From Purshia tridentata (taxonomy: Eukaryota; Streptophyta; Magnoliopsida; Rosales; Rosaceae), in NCBI GenBank assembly GCA_003254885.1, contig QANT01002691.1, positions 26,278-90,277 of the forward strand: a stretch of 64,000 nt of DNA, read 5' to 3'. Shown here piece by piece: positions 1 to 12,769 of the stretch; positions within the stretch are counted from its first letter, which is position 1, and each line of letters starts with the position of its first letter. The notes beneath the pieces were generated by a model. The model did no database searches. It was given only the letters and a program-made list of their open reading frames with translations, and was not told the DNA's origin. The position numbers were made by a program, and so were the translations under genes.

Positions 1-460
1 TGTGACAAATTTTGGTATGAGGTGGCCATTACTATTCTCTGTTGGCAGCATGAGAGCATATAATATGAGAAATACTTGAATAATCAATGTATTTCTGTTG
101 CCACCGATGCTTTCATATTTCATAACATGGCCACCTTGGCATGTGGCGAGCCATTCATTCCAGGTGGTGTTTCATAACATAACTTAGTGTTCACCGTTTG
201 GACCCCTCTTTCTTCAATGCGAATAGTACAGTTGGGCCTTGGGCCGTCATTATCTCACTAATGCTTCACGTGTGCTGTCTTTCGCTATACCCATGTATGA
301 CGTGGAATTGTCAAATGTATTGTCAACAGCTGTGTGCAAATGGCCAATTGGGTTTTGTTCTGCAACTGATATTGGAGTAATGGAGTGCCATGATTTTCTG
401 GCATTCAGCTTGTGAGTAGTCTATTCTGACTTGCACAATAACGTGAACTGAGTTGATGTA
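1..460. other. Left edge, no gene supported
   Basis: AT-rich sequence with no convincing exon. The only open frame (198-380) is 60 codons long, rich in Cys and Leu, and resembles no family I know. It could be the 3' end or UTR of a gene lying outside the window, but nothing here proves that. Confidence 0.4.
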
Positions 461-849
461 TATTTATTAGGGTTTTTTATACAAATACCACCTGAATTAT
501 AGGGGTGTGTTCTCGTACCACCTGAATTTTTTTTTTTACTATTTATCACATGAAGTTATTAATATGTGCCAATATGGCATCTATAATCAATTTTTTTGTT
601 AAATTATTAATTTTTTTCTCAAACTTCTTAATTTGCCTTCAAGTATAACAAAGAAAAGCAAAAATTTTTTAAGGGCAAATTAGGAAGTTTGAGAAAAAAG
701 TTGATTTAACAAAAAAATTGACCGGAGATACCAGATTGGCACATATTGATAATTTCATATGGTAAATAATAAACAAAAAAAATTTGGGTGGTACAGGAGC
801 ACACCCCCTATAGACTAGGTGGTATTTGTGTAAAAAAGTTTATTTATTA
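461..849. mobile_element. MITE-like inverted-repeat element with 9-bp target duplication
   Basis: The element body is 470-840, flanked on both sides by the direct repeat tatttatta (461-469 and 841-849). The two ends are long imperfect inverted repeats of about 55-60 bp. Each carries a block reading caaataccacct from its end inward and a second block reading gtaccacc about 35 bp further in, separated by a tract around ggggtgtg. The interior is A/T-rich and also self-complementary (around 600-720). There is no coding capacity. Long terminal inverted repeats plus a 9-bp target duplication fit a Mutator-like (MULE-derived) non-autonomous element. Confidence 0.75.
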
Positions 850-1786
850 TTATCAATAATTATACTCATTTGGTAATTACTATGTCAATTAATTGATCAC
901 AAGAATATGATGCTAGAAAACAATACTTTGGGAAGCGTTTTAGTGAGAAATTGCTCTTCCAAATTCTTTTTGTCCATTTGCGAGTTTCTCAACAAGGATC
1001 TAAATGAATCATGATGAAAATGTGGTAATAATGAATAGATGATGAAGACATAAAGGCTTGGTTTGGTACATATATTTTCATATGTGTTTAAAGAAGAACA
1101 GTGTTCTAATTAGAAGAAAAAATATAAGTTATTTAATCCTACCATTTTTAGAGTGATTATAATGAATAAGTTTTTCTTTATAGTTAGTCTATTTTAATAT
1201 ATGTTATTTTTTCAAATTAAAAATTTTTTGTTTGACCACATATAATTTGAGTCATTTATCCTATTTAATCTTATCATATACATTAACGAAGCTAAACGAT
1301 GCATGCAAGTTTTTGAATTTCAAAAGTGGGGTACAGTAATGTACTAATCTAAATAGTTTTTTCTTCAATTATTGAATGTTGCTTTTACTATCACATTGCA
1401 AAAGTACACAATTTGATTTTCTTAACTTTAAATGGGAAAGTGACTTCATTTCTAAATTCTGAGGCATTTTCTTGGTAATGAATGATCACATCAATATCAA
1501 CATATTTGCATGTAATGAGTTGACATAATTTACCCTTTTTCCCTTTCAATCACAAAACTCAATTGGGCACGTGAGTAACTGGGCCCCAACCTAATTCTCC
1601 ATTCATGCAAAAATACGTGCATGAAAAACGAGCACTTCAATTGTGATCATAATAACAACTTAAGGGTTTAATAAATTTAACGTAATTAAACGTTAAACAC
1701 ACAAACTAATTAATACATAACTCTCATTTTCTCTCTCTTACTTAATACAAACATCTTCACAAATTAATATAGCTTAGCGTTTAGTA
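850..1786. other. AT-rich intergenic DNA
   Basis: No exon or RNA gene is visible. The right end probably contains the 3' UTR of the minus-strand LRR gene that ends at 1787. Confidence 0.5.
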
Positions 1787-2887
1787 TTAGCAAGCTCGTA
1801 AAGGCTTCCCACACAGACAATCGTTGTAACTAAACGACGACGCTTCCAGATGATCGAACGGCGACCCGGCCGGAATTTTTCCACAGAGGTGGTTATGGCT
1901 CAAATCCAAGTGCCCGATATACGAAGCCAGAGATATCGACTTCGGGATCGTCCCCTTGAGCTTATTGTACGATAAATCGATCATGGTGAAGTACGACCTC
2001 GGCCCAAATACATTCGGTATAGAACCCTCGAGCGAGTTTCGGCTCAAGTTCAAGTTGCTAATGCCCGATACGACCAAACTCGGTGGTATACTGCCCGATA
2101 TTTTGTTACAGTCCAGATTTAACGTTGCGAGAACCGCCATTTTGCCTATTGACGCCGGAATCGGACCCGAAAGCTGGTTTAGAGAAAGATCCAGATCCGC
2201 TAGACGGTAAATTTGCGAAATCGAATCCGGGATTGTTCCGGTGAGCAGGTTTCGGCTCAGCAAAGCCCGGCTCAGCATACTGAGTCGACCGAAATCTCGG
2301 GGTAGCTCGCCGGAGATTCGGTTGTTTCGAAGGTCGAGATGCATGAGACTGGAGAGACTCGTGAGCGACACCGGGATTCTGCCGGTGATGAGGTTATCGG
2401 CAACGTTAAGGACCGTTAGTCGCTGGAGCCGGCCGATACCGAAAGGTATCTCGCCGGAAATTCGGTTTCCGATGAGATCGAGGACTCGGAGAAACGGTAA
2501 CCTTGTGATACACGGAGGAATCTCGCCGGAGATTCCCTTCCAGTCTGCGATGGTGACGCTGGAGAGGCGGGTGAGCTTGCAGATGGCGGGCGAGATCGAC
2601 CCGGTCATGTACCCGGTTCGGTGGGCCCGCTCAAAGATTGGGTCCTCGGACTCGCCGCGGAGGCTTATGTCGGCGACACGACGGGTCTCCGGGTCGCAGC
2701 TAACGCCGTACCATTTGTGGCAACAGTCTGTGCCTGTCCAAGAGTTGAAGATTCCGAGATAAGGTTCGTGGAGGGCCGCTTTGAATGCGAGAAGGGCGGC
2801 CCGGTCAGACAGCGGACAGGCCCAAACAGCCCAAGTAGTGGCGAAGACTACAGCAACTATCAAGTGCAGGCGCACAGCTGTTCCCAT
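1787..2887 (-). CDS. Secreted leucine-rich repeat protein, DRT100-like
   Basis: Intronless, 366 aa. A hydrophobic signal peptide (about residues 5-25, ending near AVWACP) is followed by the plant LRR N-terminal cap with its Cys pair (TDCCHKWYGVSCD). About ten tandem LRRs of the plant extracellular type follow (LxxLDLxxNxxSGxIPxxI), then a C-terminal Cys cap (NDCLCGKPLRAC). There is no transmembrane segment and no kinase, so it is probably an apoplastic LRR protein of the DRT100/FLR1/PGIP-like class. The start is the Met at 2885-2887. The frame stays open upstream to 2983 only because the adjacent (CT)n tract reads as an Arg-Glu repeat, and the signal peptide begins right after the Met chosen here. 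A TATAAATA box lies on the minus strand near 3123-3131. The DRT100 name rests on overall LRR layout; no DNA-repair role is implied. Confidence 0.9.
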   Translation of the reverse strand: MGTAVRLHLIVAVVFATTWAVWACPLSDRAALLAFKAALHEPYLGIFNSWTGTDCCHKWYGVSCDPETRRVADISLRGESEDPIFERAHRTGYMTGSISPAICKLTRLSSVTIADWKGISGEIPPCITRLPFLRVLDLIGNRISGEIPFGIGRLQRLTVLNVADNLITGRIPVSLTSLSSLMHLDLRNNRISGELPRDFGRLSMLSRALLSRNLLTGTIPDSISQIYRLADLDLSLNQLSGPIPASIGKMAVLATLNLDCNKISGSIPPSLVVSGISNLNLSRNSLEGSIPNVFGPRSYFTMIDLSYNKLKGTIPKSISLASYIGHLDLSHNHLCGKIPAGSPFDHLEASSFSYNDCLCGKPLRAC

Positions 2888-2900
2888 CTTTGAAAGGTTT

Positions 2901-2903
<3 letters not shown>

Positions 2904-2948
<45 letters not shown>
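2904..2948. repeat. (CT)n microsatellite in the LRR gene leader
   Basis: About 22 CT units lie in the predicted 5' UTR of the minus-strand LRR gene (GA on the sense strand). GA-rich leaders are common in plant genes. The tract extends the open frame with a spurious Arg-Glu repeat. Confidence 0.9.
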
Positions 2949-2951
<3 letters not shown>

Positions 2952-3139
2952 ACTATATCTCTATCTCTAGCAAGTGTTTTCAAAGTGTTTGTTTGTTTGT
3001 CTGAAAGAGTATAGAAGTGGAATTGATGAATTGCACTGAAGCTGTGTGAGTTGAGTCATGTGATGTCAGGTTTGGGGAGTGAATGAAGGATGGGCATGGG
3101 GGACTCACTGATTGAGTAGGTTTATTTATAAAGAGTCAG

Positions 3140-5157
3140 ATTATTATTTTATGACGGTTTTGCCCCTAACGTGGGGTGACGAGAGGTTGGACAACTCTCA
3201 TTTTCATCTCATGCTTCCTGGAATTCATATATTGTATTATTGCCACATCACAAGATTCACAACATATAATTAATATTTGAAAATATGTGTGACTGTGCGT
3301 GTGTGTGTTTTATTGACAAAAGATTTGGAGCTCATGATCACATACATAAAGATTAGAATAGTTGATACAGGTTGAGAAAATGATAGTTTACCCGTGTCAA
3401 GTAGTGATAAAGGATAAACTTTTAAGTATAAATAAAAATAGATTTAGAATAGGTGTAGCATTTGGCATTTAAGAAAGAGAAGGTGAGGATGAAATTTGAG
3501 GGTTGAGGTGGGGCTTAATACTAATAATTGAAATGGTATAGCGTATACAGCTGAACATGGAGGCATGAGGTGGGGTGTGGGAGAAGATAAGCTTTGCACC
3601 TTGGGCGCCTGCCTTTGCCTTTGGCAGGGAGTACGATGAGAGTTGAACCACATGGCAGCCTGAGGTCCATAATTTATTAATTTCTTTTTTTCTTTTTAGT
3701 AGAACTTAAGTTATTAACTTAATTATATAAGTTAGAGAGAGAGACAGAGAATATTAGGTTCACTCATAAATTTCTGTCAGTATGACAAGGCTACGAATCT
3801 GCATAAAACCAAGTTCTGACTTTGAGTTAATTCAATTCAATTCATTGGTAACAAAGGCAGGTCCAGTGAATGGAGAAAACACCATAGTCCATAGGTTCCA
3901 AATCTGTATGCACTAATACTATAGTGATTCTGTGATTGTTCAGGCCATTGCTATTATGTGTTCTATGAATTGATGTTGATGAATTCAATGAACTTACTTG
4001 GGTTAATATATATGCTAATTTAATTAGGACACTGTTAATTGATGTCAAACTTTTGGGTCTTGAATTCAATTATGATTCATTTATAGTTGTCGCTAGCAGT
4101 ACCTGAATCTTTGTCTCCCCTATGAGAATCATAAATTTTGTATTTTTCAGTGAGTAGTCGATTACAATAAATTCCCTATAAGTACTTGAGATGTGAGAGG
4201 CAATTTTCCCCTATTAATTGAATTAGGGGCATGCATCATGGATGGTCCAAAGCCTCTATCATCAAACAGTAGAAACTGGCCCATGCTAGGATTGGAGATC
4301 ATGCTTGTGGACCATATTTTATATTGTGGATGAGGACGATCATGTGAATACAAGCCACCCTCAGTCCATGCATGTTTTCAGGATGCCAAACAAACCAAAA
4401 GTAATGTCGACGAATGACTTGAAAACATGCATATATATCTATCTCCAATTATAATTTCATGATATTTATTCCTCTCTACTGTTAAAAAGTGTTTACACTA
4501 TTTAGTTTAATTGTCTTCATAGTCATATCAAATTATACATACATATTGATATAAAACTGGTCTAACAAGTTTTTAGCTTTAGTTTAATTGCAGCTTCTTG
4601 CTGATGTTTTAGACTTGTTTTCTTGTGATCTATGTGCATGTTTTGGTTTTTGTTCTGTTTAAAATATTGGTTGGATAAATTCCCTTCATTCATTAAAATT
4701 ATATATAAAAATGAGCTACATTAATTGCAGAATATTATCTGCAAGTCTTAATTCATGTATTGATTGCAATAATGTTAAGTACTTAAAACTATATTTATCT
4801 TGGTCGGTGCTATTTAACTTGCCGCAGTTATTGAAATATCTTTCAAAGAATGTCGTTTCCTGGAAAAAGGCATGAGCTATAATTGGGTCCCTGTTTTATG
4901 TTTTTCCCAATGTACATCATGGAGATCATTAGATGTAATGTAAGCTAGTAGTCTAAAGGAGAAAAGGTAATGGACGATTGGACCCCCATTGAATTGCATC
5001 AATTATTAAGATTGTTGTAGGGAACTTAGTAAAAGGTACCTGTTGCCATTATTCAAAAAGAGAAAGAAAAATAGCAATCTGTGTTCCTTTGCATGTGACT
5101 GTGTGTTTGTATGTGTACATGACTACATGGTTTTGTAACCAGAAGATATAAAATAGT

Positions 5158-5191
<34 letters not shown>

Positions 5192-8100
5192 TTTTTGTAA
5201 CCTAAATTGTTATGTTTGGGCAACCATAAAATGTTTAATATATATACAACAAGATTATTATTGCTTAATCATACCTTTTTAATACCCATATATTCATATT
5301 GACACTTGATCCTGTTGCCTCATAACATTATTCCCTTGCAATAATGGGATTAATATGTGCTAGTTGACCAACAATTTGAGCACAAACTTGATTTTCACAA
5401 TTAAATTATTGGCTTGGAAGAACCTTATCCACAAGATTCTCTTTAATGGAAGACATGAAATAAGTTATAAATAAATGAATATATATGAATTTGTTTCTCC
5501 TAAAATTTGGCATTATGATGATCTGACTGAGTGACAATTTGACAAACTAGCCGACATGCATGTTAAATAATAGAATAGATGAAAAGTGTTTAGTACACAA
5601 AAGTTGCATCCATCCATATATTGATTCAATAATATATAAATAAACAAAAAATGTTTGTGCATGGAAAGAGGAAATGAGTAAAGAAAAGGGTTTGATTGGA
5701 TTCTGTGTCTTTAGGTTTTGCAGTAGCAGTTGTTGATTGTCATAGTCATAGACAAAGGAAATGATCTTGTATTTTAATTTTAATTTTTTTTTTATTTTCC
5801 AAATTAGAGATTTTGCAAAAGATTTGAAGATTTGAATTTAAATTGACCAAACTATAATCATGCCTTTTCTATAGTGACGTGATTGTATGATTGACAGTGG
5901 CTAATTGGCTATGCATCATATGCATGTGGTGTGCATGTGCTAGAGATCTGCCACCACAACCCAGAAGCTTCTTGGGAAGAGAATCAAGAGATAATAATGT
6001 TTAAATAGGTAACTATTATATTCATTTCAAACAAAGATGCAATCTTCGTTTCAACAGACTGTCTGCAGCCCGTTAACTTGCACCGGCCAAAACTTGCACC
6101 GGCCAAAACTTGCTCGGATGGGCTTTGACCCGATTCAGATTAAAAAACAGCTCAAACCAATCCACTTGGCCCAAAATTGAGAAGCCGATTTGTTTTTTTT
6201 TGCGCTGCTATTTACACACTTTTTTTTTTTGGGTTGAAGCCAATTAGTATATATTTGCCATATTTTAGGCCGTTGATGAAATTTTTTAACGATTAATAGA
6301 TTAACTAGGATATTTTCGAAAGAATAACATTAATTTTTTTAAAAAAAATTACATGTACGTACTTTTTAAAAGTAAGATATTGCATCAAGTTTTGAGAGAT
6401 CAAATTGTCAAATTTAATAAATTGATCAAATGATCAACCTGATTCAGAGAAAAAGAATATTGTTATACTTGTCTTCGAGAATAGATATTATCAAGAACGT
6501 TAAGCTAAATAACTATTTATTAAATACTGAAAAAAGGTACTTGTACAGTATTTATTCCCAACATTCCCCATTTCCCCTGGTGTCTTTGATTTATTGGCAC
6601 AATGTACAACCACACGATGACATTTCCTTGTGAAATTTCAGATTTGTCATTATATTTTGTTTTAATTGATTAATGGTGAGCAAAAACAAGATGAGGATGT
6701 TTTGGGTGAGCCATGTTATATATATATATAAATATTTTTGGGTGGTATCTAGGGGAGTGAACAACAATTGAGAAGAAAACAAGTCCCATGTTGATGTTGA
6801 GGTTGATGAGCAATGAGAACCCAAATAGTTAGGAACTTTGCATGTGAAAATTGCAGTCTTGCGCCTGACATGCCCATAACAACCTGCCAATTCATTGAAT
6901 TCACTATTTTCCCTTAAGTCGCGTAATGTTGTGTCGGAGAGAGAGAGGGTTCATTTTCCTGGTCACCCTCAAAATATGGTGAATGATTTTCATGATTTAA
7001 GTATTTTTTTGTCGGCTTGGGTTGGGTACCCAGCCCTAGGCCCCTAGTACCCTCTACTGCCTTATCCCTTAGAAAATTAATTTTATGAGAGCCATATTGA
7101 GTTTTGAATAACATGTCAAAACTTACAAGCAACTTTAATTAGAATAAGTGACCCTCATATCTGCCTCGACTACTTTTTATGTAGCATGTTACTTTGAAAC
7201 TCCTCACCAAAGTCATTATCATAATACTTACTTTTGCCATCAACAATTAAGAATGTATAGGTCGTTTATATAGGTTATAGATCATATATATCATATCTAG
7301 GCGGTTAGCTTACTATATAATACATATACTATAATATGAAATTGAATTTACAAAGATGTTTGCAAGTTAAGCTCTTAATTAAGATCGGCCCATTACGCTT
7401 TGTTTCGTTGACCAAATAACTGGTGTAGAGATTAGTGTTTGGTTAATTGATCAAGATGTTAATCAAAAATGAAGGCCCAATTTTTTAGGATGCCCAAGAA
7501 TGTAGATGGGCCTATTTATCCGCTATCGACCATTCCATCCAAGCTAGAGGGTGTTGGCAGAAACTTCGATTCCAACCCAACCAAATTTTGCTGGAGCATG
7601 GCTGTTAAGCCCATATTCTCCGACCATCCAGAACAATTTCATTATTATTCATTTGTATGTAACACATTTAGTGATCATATTTGTGAAAAAGTTCACATAA
7701 ATTCCATTGTTATGAGATATGGGATCAATAATTTAGTTATCAAATAAGGTAAAAGTAGTTTTACTTTTTATCGGAATAACTTGGTACAGCCAATAAAGAA
7801 ATATATAAAAAAACAGTTGGTACGAAAAGAAATAATTATTTGTGAGTTGTAGGCTTGCCCATTTCGGGGAAAGAATCGATTCCATGATTTAGATTCCCAT
7901 TTTCATATTATGACAATGAGAAGGGTGACATTTCTAGTATCTGTACAGTTTAAAATTTGACACTCCATTCCTCCAATTAATCATCCAATCCAATTCCCTG
8001 CATGGCCCATGAATTCCATTCCCTCCATTCCTACCATTTCATGTACGATTCATTCACTTCTCATCCTCACTTTCCTTCAACTGCTATATGGTGCCAAGAA

Positions 8101-10742
8101 AACAACACGTACTCAAAAGAAAAAACATATATAATAATTTAATACACTTAATTATTACGTAAATATTGCTTGATGATCCCTCTAGTTGCTAATACTAAAT
8201 TAATTATTGGGATGGAGAATTTATTTTTCTTTGAATTTATATGTGTTAACATTTTATTTGTTAAATTCCAAGTATTGTAATTGTTAGTACAGGTGTTGGC
8301 ACGACCCGCCGTCACTATTCGATCATTTGACGAGTCGCCTTTCACCCCTGACAGGACAGGTTCAACTATTCTAATGGTGATGATTAACATTTAACTATGC
8401 TCACATTGATTTGCGTCGATATCAAAGGAGGGACCTCGGTTGAAATTGAAATGCATCAACAATCAGCATCAAGTCATGTTCTATTTTATATGAAATTGCC
8501 TTTGTCTCCGTTAACAAAAAATTGTGTGGACAGCAGGTCTTTCCAGCCACGCACCATTGAAAAATATTAAATTAATGTGCGTGGACCATTACTCATGAAT
8601 TGACTACCAAACTTAATTTAATTCCTTTCAAAACTAGATAAACCTTCTTTCTCTCATTTATTTCTTTTTTGAAACCAACCTCTTTTTCTTCTTAATACAT
8701 ATAATATAAAAGTATATACTTTGTAGCTCAAATGGCATTGCCACGTAAAGTACATTCTTCGCCAAAAAAACAAAAAAAACTTGGAATAGTATTAATTTCA
8801 TATTTAAAGAGTTAAGTGTCTAATCAAATTATAAATATTTATTTATTAAAAAGATAAAGAATTCAAATTTGAGACATTTTCATTATTAATTAGAGAATAC
8901 ATACTACTAGACTAATAGTTAGGTGGCAATTATAAATACTCATTTTAAGTTTCTCTATCTGTTAATTTAATATTTAAATATAAAAACCAGAGTGTTATGT
9001 TATATTTTTTTTTGTAAAATATTAGCAACAAAATATATTTGTGAAAACTCGATTTTACCTAACAAGTGATATGATATGTTATAAAAGAATGTAAGAAAAT
9101 GAAATTATTGTAAGGGTAAACACTGTTATTTATACTTATGGTGGGTCCTACATTCATCACATTCCATTCTATGCTGTGACACGTATAGCATTGAGTAGTA
9201 ATGTTTTGCATCACTTAGATATAAATTTATAATTATCCATTGAATTATACAACATTATCTAATAATATAATCCCAATTCCTTAATCTCCACTCAACACTG
9301 TTTGTCACCTTGTGATTTGATTAATCAAACAAGATCTCAAGCCTAGTTAATTAACTTAATACATTTGGAGATTCTAATAGGCCACAAAGTAAACTAGAGT
9401 ATTCTCCGATAAGCTGTCATTAACATTTTTTTACGGTCAAGATATTTGATAATCTAATGTGATTACACGTGCTTAAGCACCATAAGTGAAAAGTTAATGC
9501 TCTAGAACTATCCTTTGAGAAAAGCTTAAACAGAAGATTAATCTTTTTTTTTTTTTGGCCAAGAAAAGATTAATCTTTCAAATAGAAGAAATTATGTACT
9601 TAGTAATAAACTAATAACAACGAACGACCTGACACAAATTATATAAGAGCAATGGTTGATCTCACTTAATTCGTAATCAATGGCTTTAATAAGATAAGTT
9701 TGAGCTTAATGATACCCACTTAATTTCGATATAAGATGATGATTTTGTCTTTTAGTAGAAGGGTTGCGTTCCCCTACGGCCCTACTTGTTTATATGTGTA
9801 TATTATATATAAGACTCCGCGTGGCAACAATCAGCATTGGTCCCCCACTGGGCCACTATGTAGCAAAAGAACCATTTCTTTAAGCACCAAAATGAAAAAT
9901 GTAACCCTTTGTTTTGAAAACATAAAATTCAATTCCCAAAATTCAATTCCCAGCATCTGTAGCACATGCACATCATTAATTATTAAGTAAAAAATAATTC
10001 CCTCCAGATTTATAAATCTAACAGCAGATTATTATTTTTTGTTCAGTCTCTCCAAAAGTGGTGGAGGATTCGTCATTAATTTTCTGGTTTTCTGTGAAGT
10101 GGAGGAAATAATAATAATTATTTTTTTGGTCTGAAATAATTAAATATTTCATCTTACCATATTTAATACCGGGATCAATTCTATGGGACTTCTCGTTCCC
10201 GAAAAAAGTATAATTTGATTTTACATGTTGTGTTCCCATTTCTATCCCTTTTTTGTGTTCCCATTTGCGGGACCCAACCTAAACTAGCCAGGCACCCAAA
10301 ATTTTCCCCCACTTCTCCATGAGGGTATTTTGGGAATTAATGTGGGCAGAAAAAATTGTGAAATTCCATTGAGATTTACCAAATTGATCAGCGCATTCAA
10401 ATATTGTTTTGGCACCTTTATGTAGAATGTCTAAAAATGATGCTGAATTAGTGTTAATAGACAATGATTGCGAATTATATGAAGGGTGGGTGGTTTGACA
10501 GCATGACCGGCACCGCTGCTATTGACGGTAGCCAAGAAGACAAGGTAGAGTGTTGGTCAAACAAGGCCACTGCTTGTTGCCTTGTTGGCCATACCAAAGA
10601 CTAATACTAGTGCTCAATGCCGGTCTTAAATTTTGTGTTTTTTTGGTTAGATTTGGAATGTTCTTTTGTTGTCCAACTCCAATAGGTGTGTCATGTCAGG
10701 GTCTCAGTTTTTTTTTAATAAAAAATAATTTTATTTAAAATC
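3140..10742. other. Long gene-poor intergenic region
   Basis: About 7.6 kb of AT-rich sequence. Open frames here (for example 6591-6890, 7469-7747 and 9736-9990) are short, low in complexity, and show no domain or splice-linked partner. Small repeats include a (TA)n/(GA)n compound microsatellite at about 5160-5190 and a local tandem repeat of aacttgcaccggccaa near 6078-6112. I see no tRNA, rRNA or transposase fragment. Confidence 0.5.
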
Positions 10743-11061
10743 AACATGTAATGATTATAAAATCTATTTTTGAACTTTTAATAATAATTAAACTCTTTAC
10801 TCATTCATAAAACACCCCACTTAATTAGTGTTAAACCCATCATTTAAAAATATAGGTGGTTATCTCTCTCTCTCGCTCTCCCCATCTCCTTCTCCGAAAC
10901 ATGTAATGATTATAAAATCTATTTTTGAACTTTTGATAATAATTAAACTCTTTACTCATTCATAAAACACCCCACTTAATTAGTGTTAAACCCACCATTT
11001 AAAAATATAGGTGGTTATCTCTCTCTCTCTCTCTCTCTCGCTCTCCCCATCTCCTTCTCCG
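10743..11061. repeat. Tandem duplication of about 155 bp
   Basis: Copy 1 spans about 10743-10897 and copy 2 about 10898-11061. Both start aacatgtaatgatt and end in a CT microsatellite followed by ctccccatctccttctccga. Only a few substitutions separate them, plus a longer CT run in copy 2 (about 11021-11040). The near identity suggests a recent event. No gene is associated. Confidence 0.9.
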
Positions 11062-11069
11062 ATCAAACC

Positions 11070-12769
11070 TCGCCGTCCGACGAGTAAGGTAAACAAGACC
11101 ACAACCAAACTGCTTGTCTCCCTATCCTCTCCCTTCCGTGGCAGCCTTTCTCCTTCTACTATGCTTCTCTTATCTATATATGTAGTAGACTGAATTGGGA
11201 CCTAATTTTTTATAATGAACCGTAAGAAAAACATATTTTCTATAATAGACATAGAAAAATCCTAAAATCAAATTATACTAAAACATTTTGTATTTATTTA
11301 AAGATAGATGTGGTGAATATTTTGATGGGTGGGAATAGAGTTGGAAAATGGGATGATACTTTTCTCTTGGTCCGGAGATGAAAGTTTGAAAAGGGTACCA
11401 TGCCAACTGGAGGATCTCTTTATGCATCTCTCAGGGCTCAATTAATCCCACTAATGTATATTCAATTGAGTTCAAATTAACCCTTTTAACTTAGTTTTAG
11501 TGAAAAATAAGGACAAATTGTTTGATAGAATGTCTAAAGTAGTTAAAAATGAAGAGTGCACTCCACTACTATTACTAAACATGTCTAAAATGCATTTGTT
11601 GATGAGGGGCAGAAAAAACGAAGTTGTCTGTGTCCAAAGCAGCACCCACAAACACAATAATAGTGGTCCAACGAGTGTAGAATAGCATAGCATAGTCGAC
11701 AGTGGAATGTTCATGACCTTGTGGTCACCCCACGCACCAAAAACTTAGCTTTACTGCAAAAAATGGGATTAGATTATGTTCTTTCTTGTCCCACAACCCT
11801 AGCCCACGAGCCCAGTGTTGGCTAACGTGTACTCAATCCAGCCATTTCTCTTGCTTTTGAATTTATGGGTCTGCAGCAACCCTGCAATTAAATGTGTATG
11901 CAGCCATTTCTCTCTTCACTCTTCGCTCTTACGTAATACTGCCATTCTTCAAGGGCATTATTGTTATACAAAAATATAAACATGCCAAATCTGAGAGAGA
12001 GACTAGATTTCTGGCATCTGTTACTTCTGATTGGCTGAACTATTAGAAACAGGAAAGAAAATGGTTTTTATTATTTGTTTTCACTCTTATCTCTCTCTTC
12101 ACTCACTGGCATCAACGAGAACTCCACCACTTTCACCACTCCATGTCCAGTAGCAGCGGCACCTGCAGAGAGAGAAAGATAGAGATTTGCTACAAAGTAT
12201 AGTGAGAGAGACAAAGAGGTTTGTTTTTGTTTATGGTTCTTGTGTTTTTGCTTTGTCTTTATCATCCTTTTTATTGTTTTAGATTTCAGTGGGTTCTTTT
12301 GATTTCTTATGTTATTTCTTGACTTGGGTGATTGATATGCAACAATAGAAAAATGGGTAGTTAGTAAATTGGACAGTTGTTGAGTTTTGTAGGGAAAACT
12401 TGGAGTGAATACTTCTTTTAGCGTTTGTTCCTCAGTTTCCTCTGTTCAGAAGCTACTTTTACAGCAGAATATTTTATAGACAAGTACAAATTATATGGAT
12501 TTGGCTTTGCTGCACCCAAAATTCTTGGGTTCATTGCTTTTTCACTGAAAGTTTGTTCTTGTTTTCATTTTTTTTCTCTGGAAATTCCTTGCAGGGGAAA
12601 AAGGCAGAGCCTCGCGGTTTTTTGTTCCATTCCTCCTTTTCTGGAGCTTTTGATTTGATCTGGTGAGAAAAGAAGGAAAAGAAGTACTCAAAAGAAAACT
12701 TGAAAAAATAGATTTTTTTACTTTCTTCAAATTTCAAGTCTTTGTATGAGAATTAAGAAGAAGGAAGCA
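11070..12769. other. Promoter and 5' UTR region of the bHLH gene
   Basis: No coding exon is supported. The stretch before 12770 has the look of a spliced leader: a GA-rich segment near 12160-12220 could end in a donor near aaagag/gtttgt, and a good acceptor (ttccttgcag) ends at 12593. A 5' UTR intron is therefore likely but not proven. Confidence 0.4.

Noticed and set aside
198-380. 60-codon frame at the left edge.
   Set aside because: Short, Cys-rich by chance, no start context or family; at best part of a transcript from outside.
2241-2762. Long plus-strand frame opposite the LRR gene.
   Set aside because: It is the antisense shadow of a repeat-rich coding sequence, Arg/Ser-rich and without any domain.
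7469-7747. 92-codon plus-strand frame in the gene-poor region.
   Set aside because: No domain, no spliced partner and an intergenic-like base composition.
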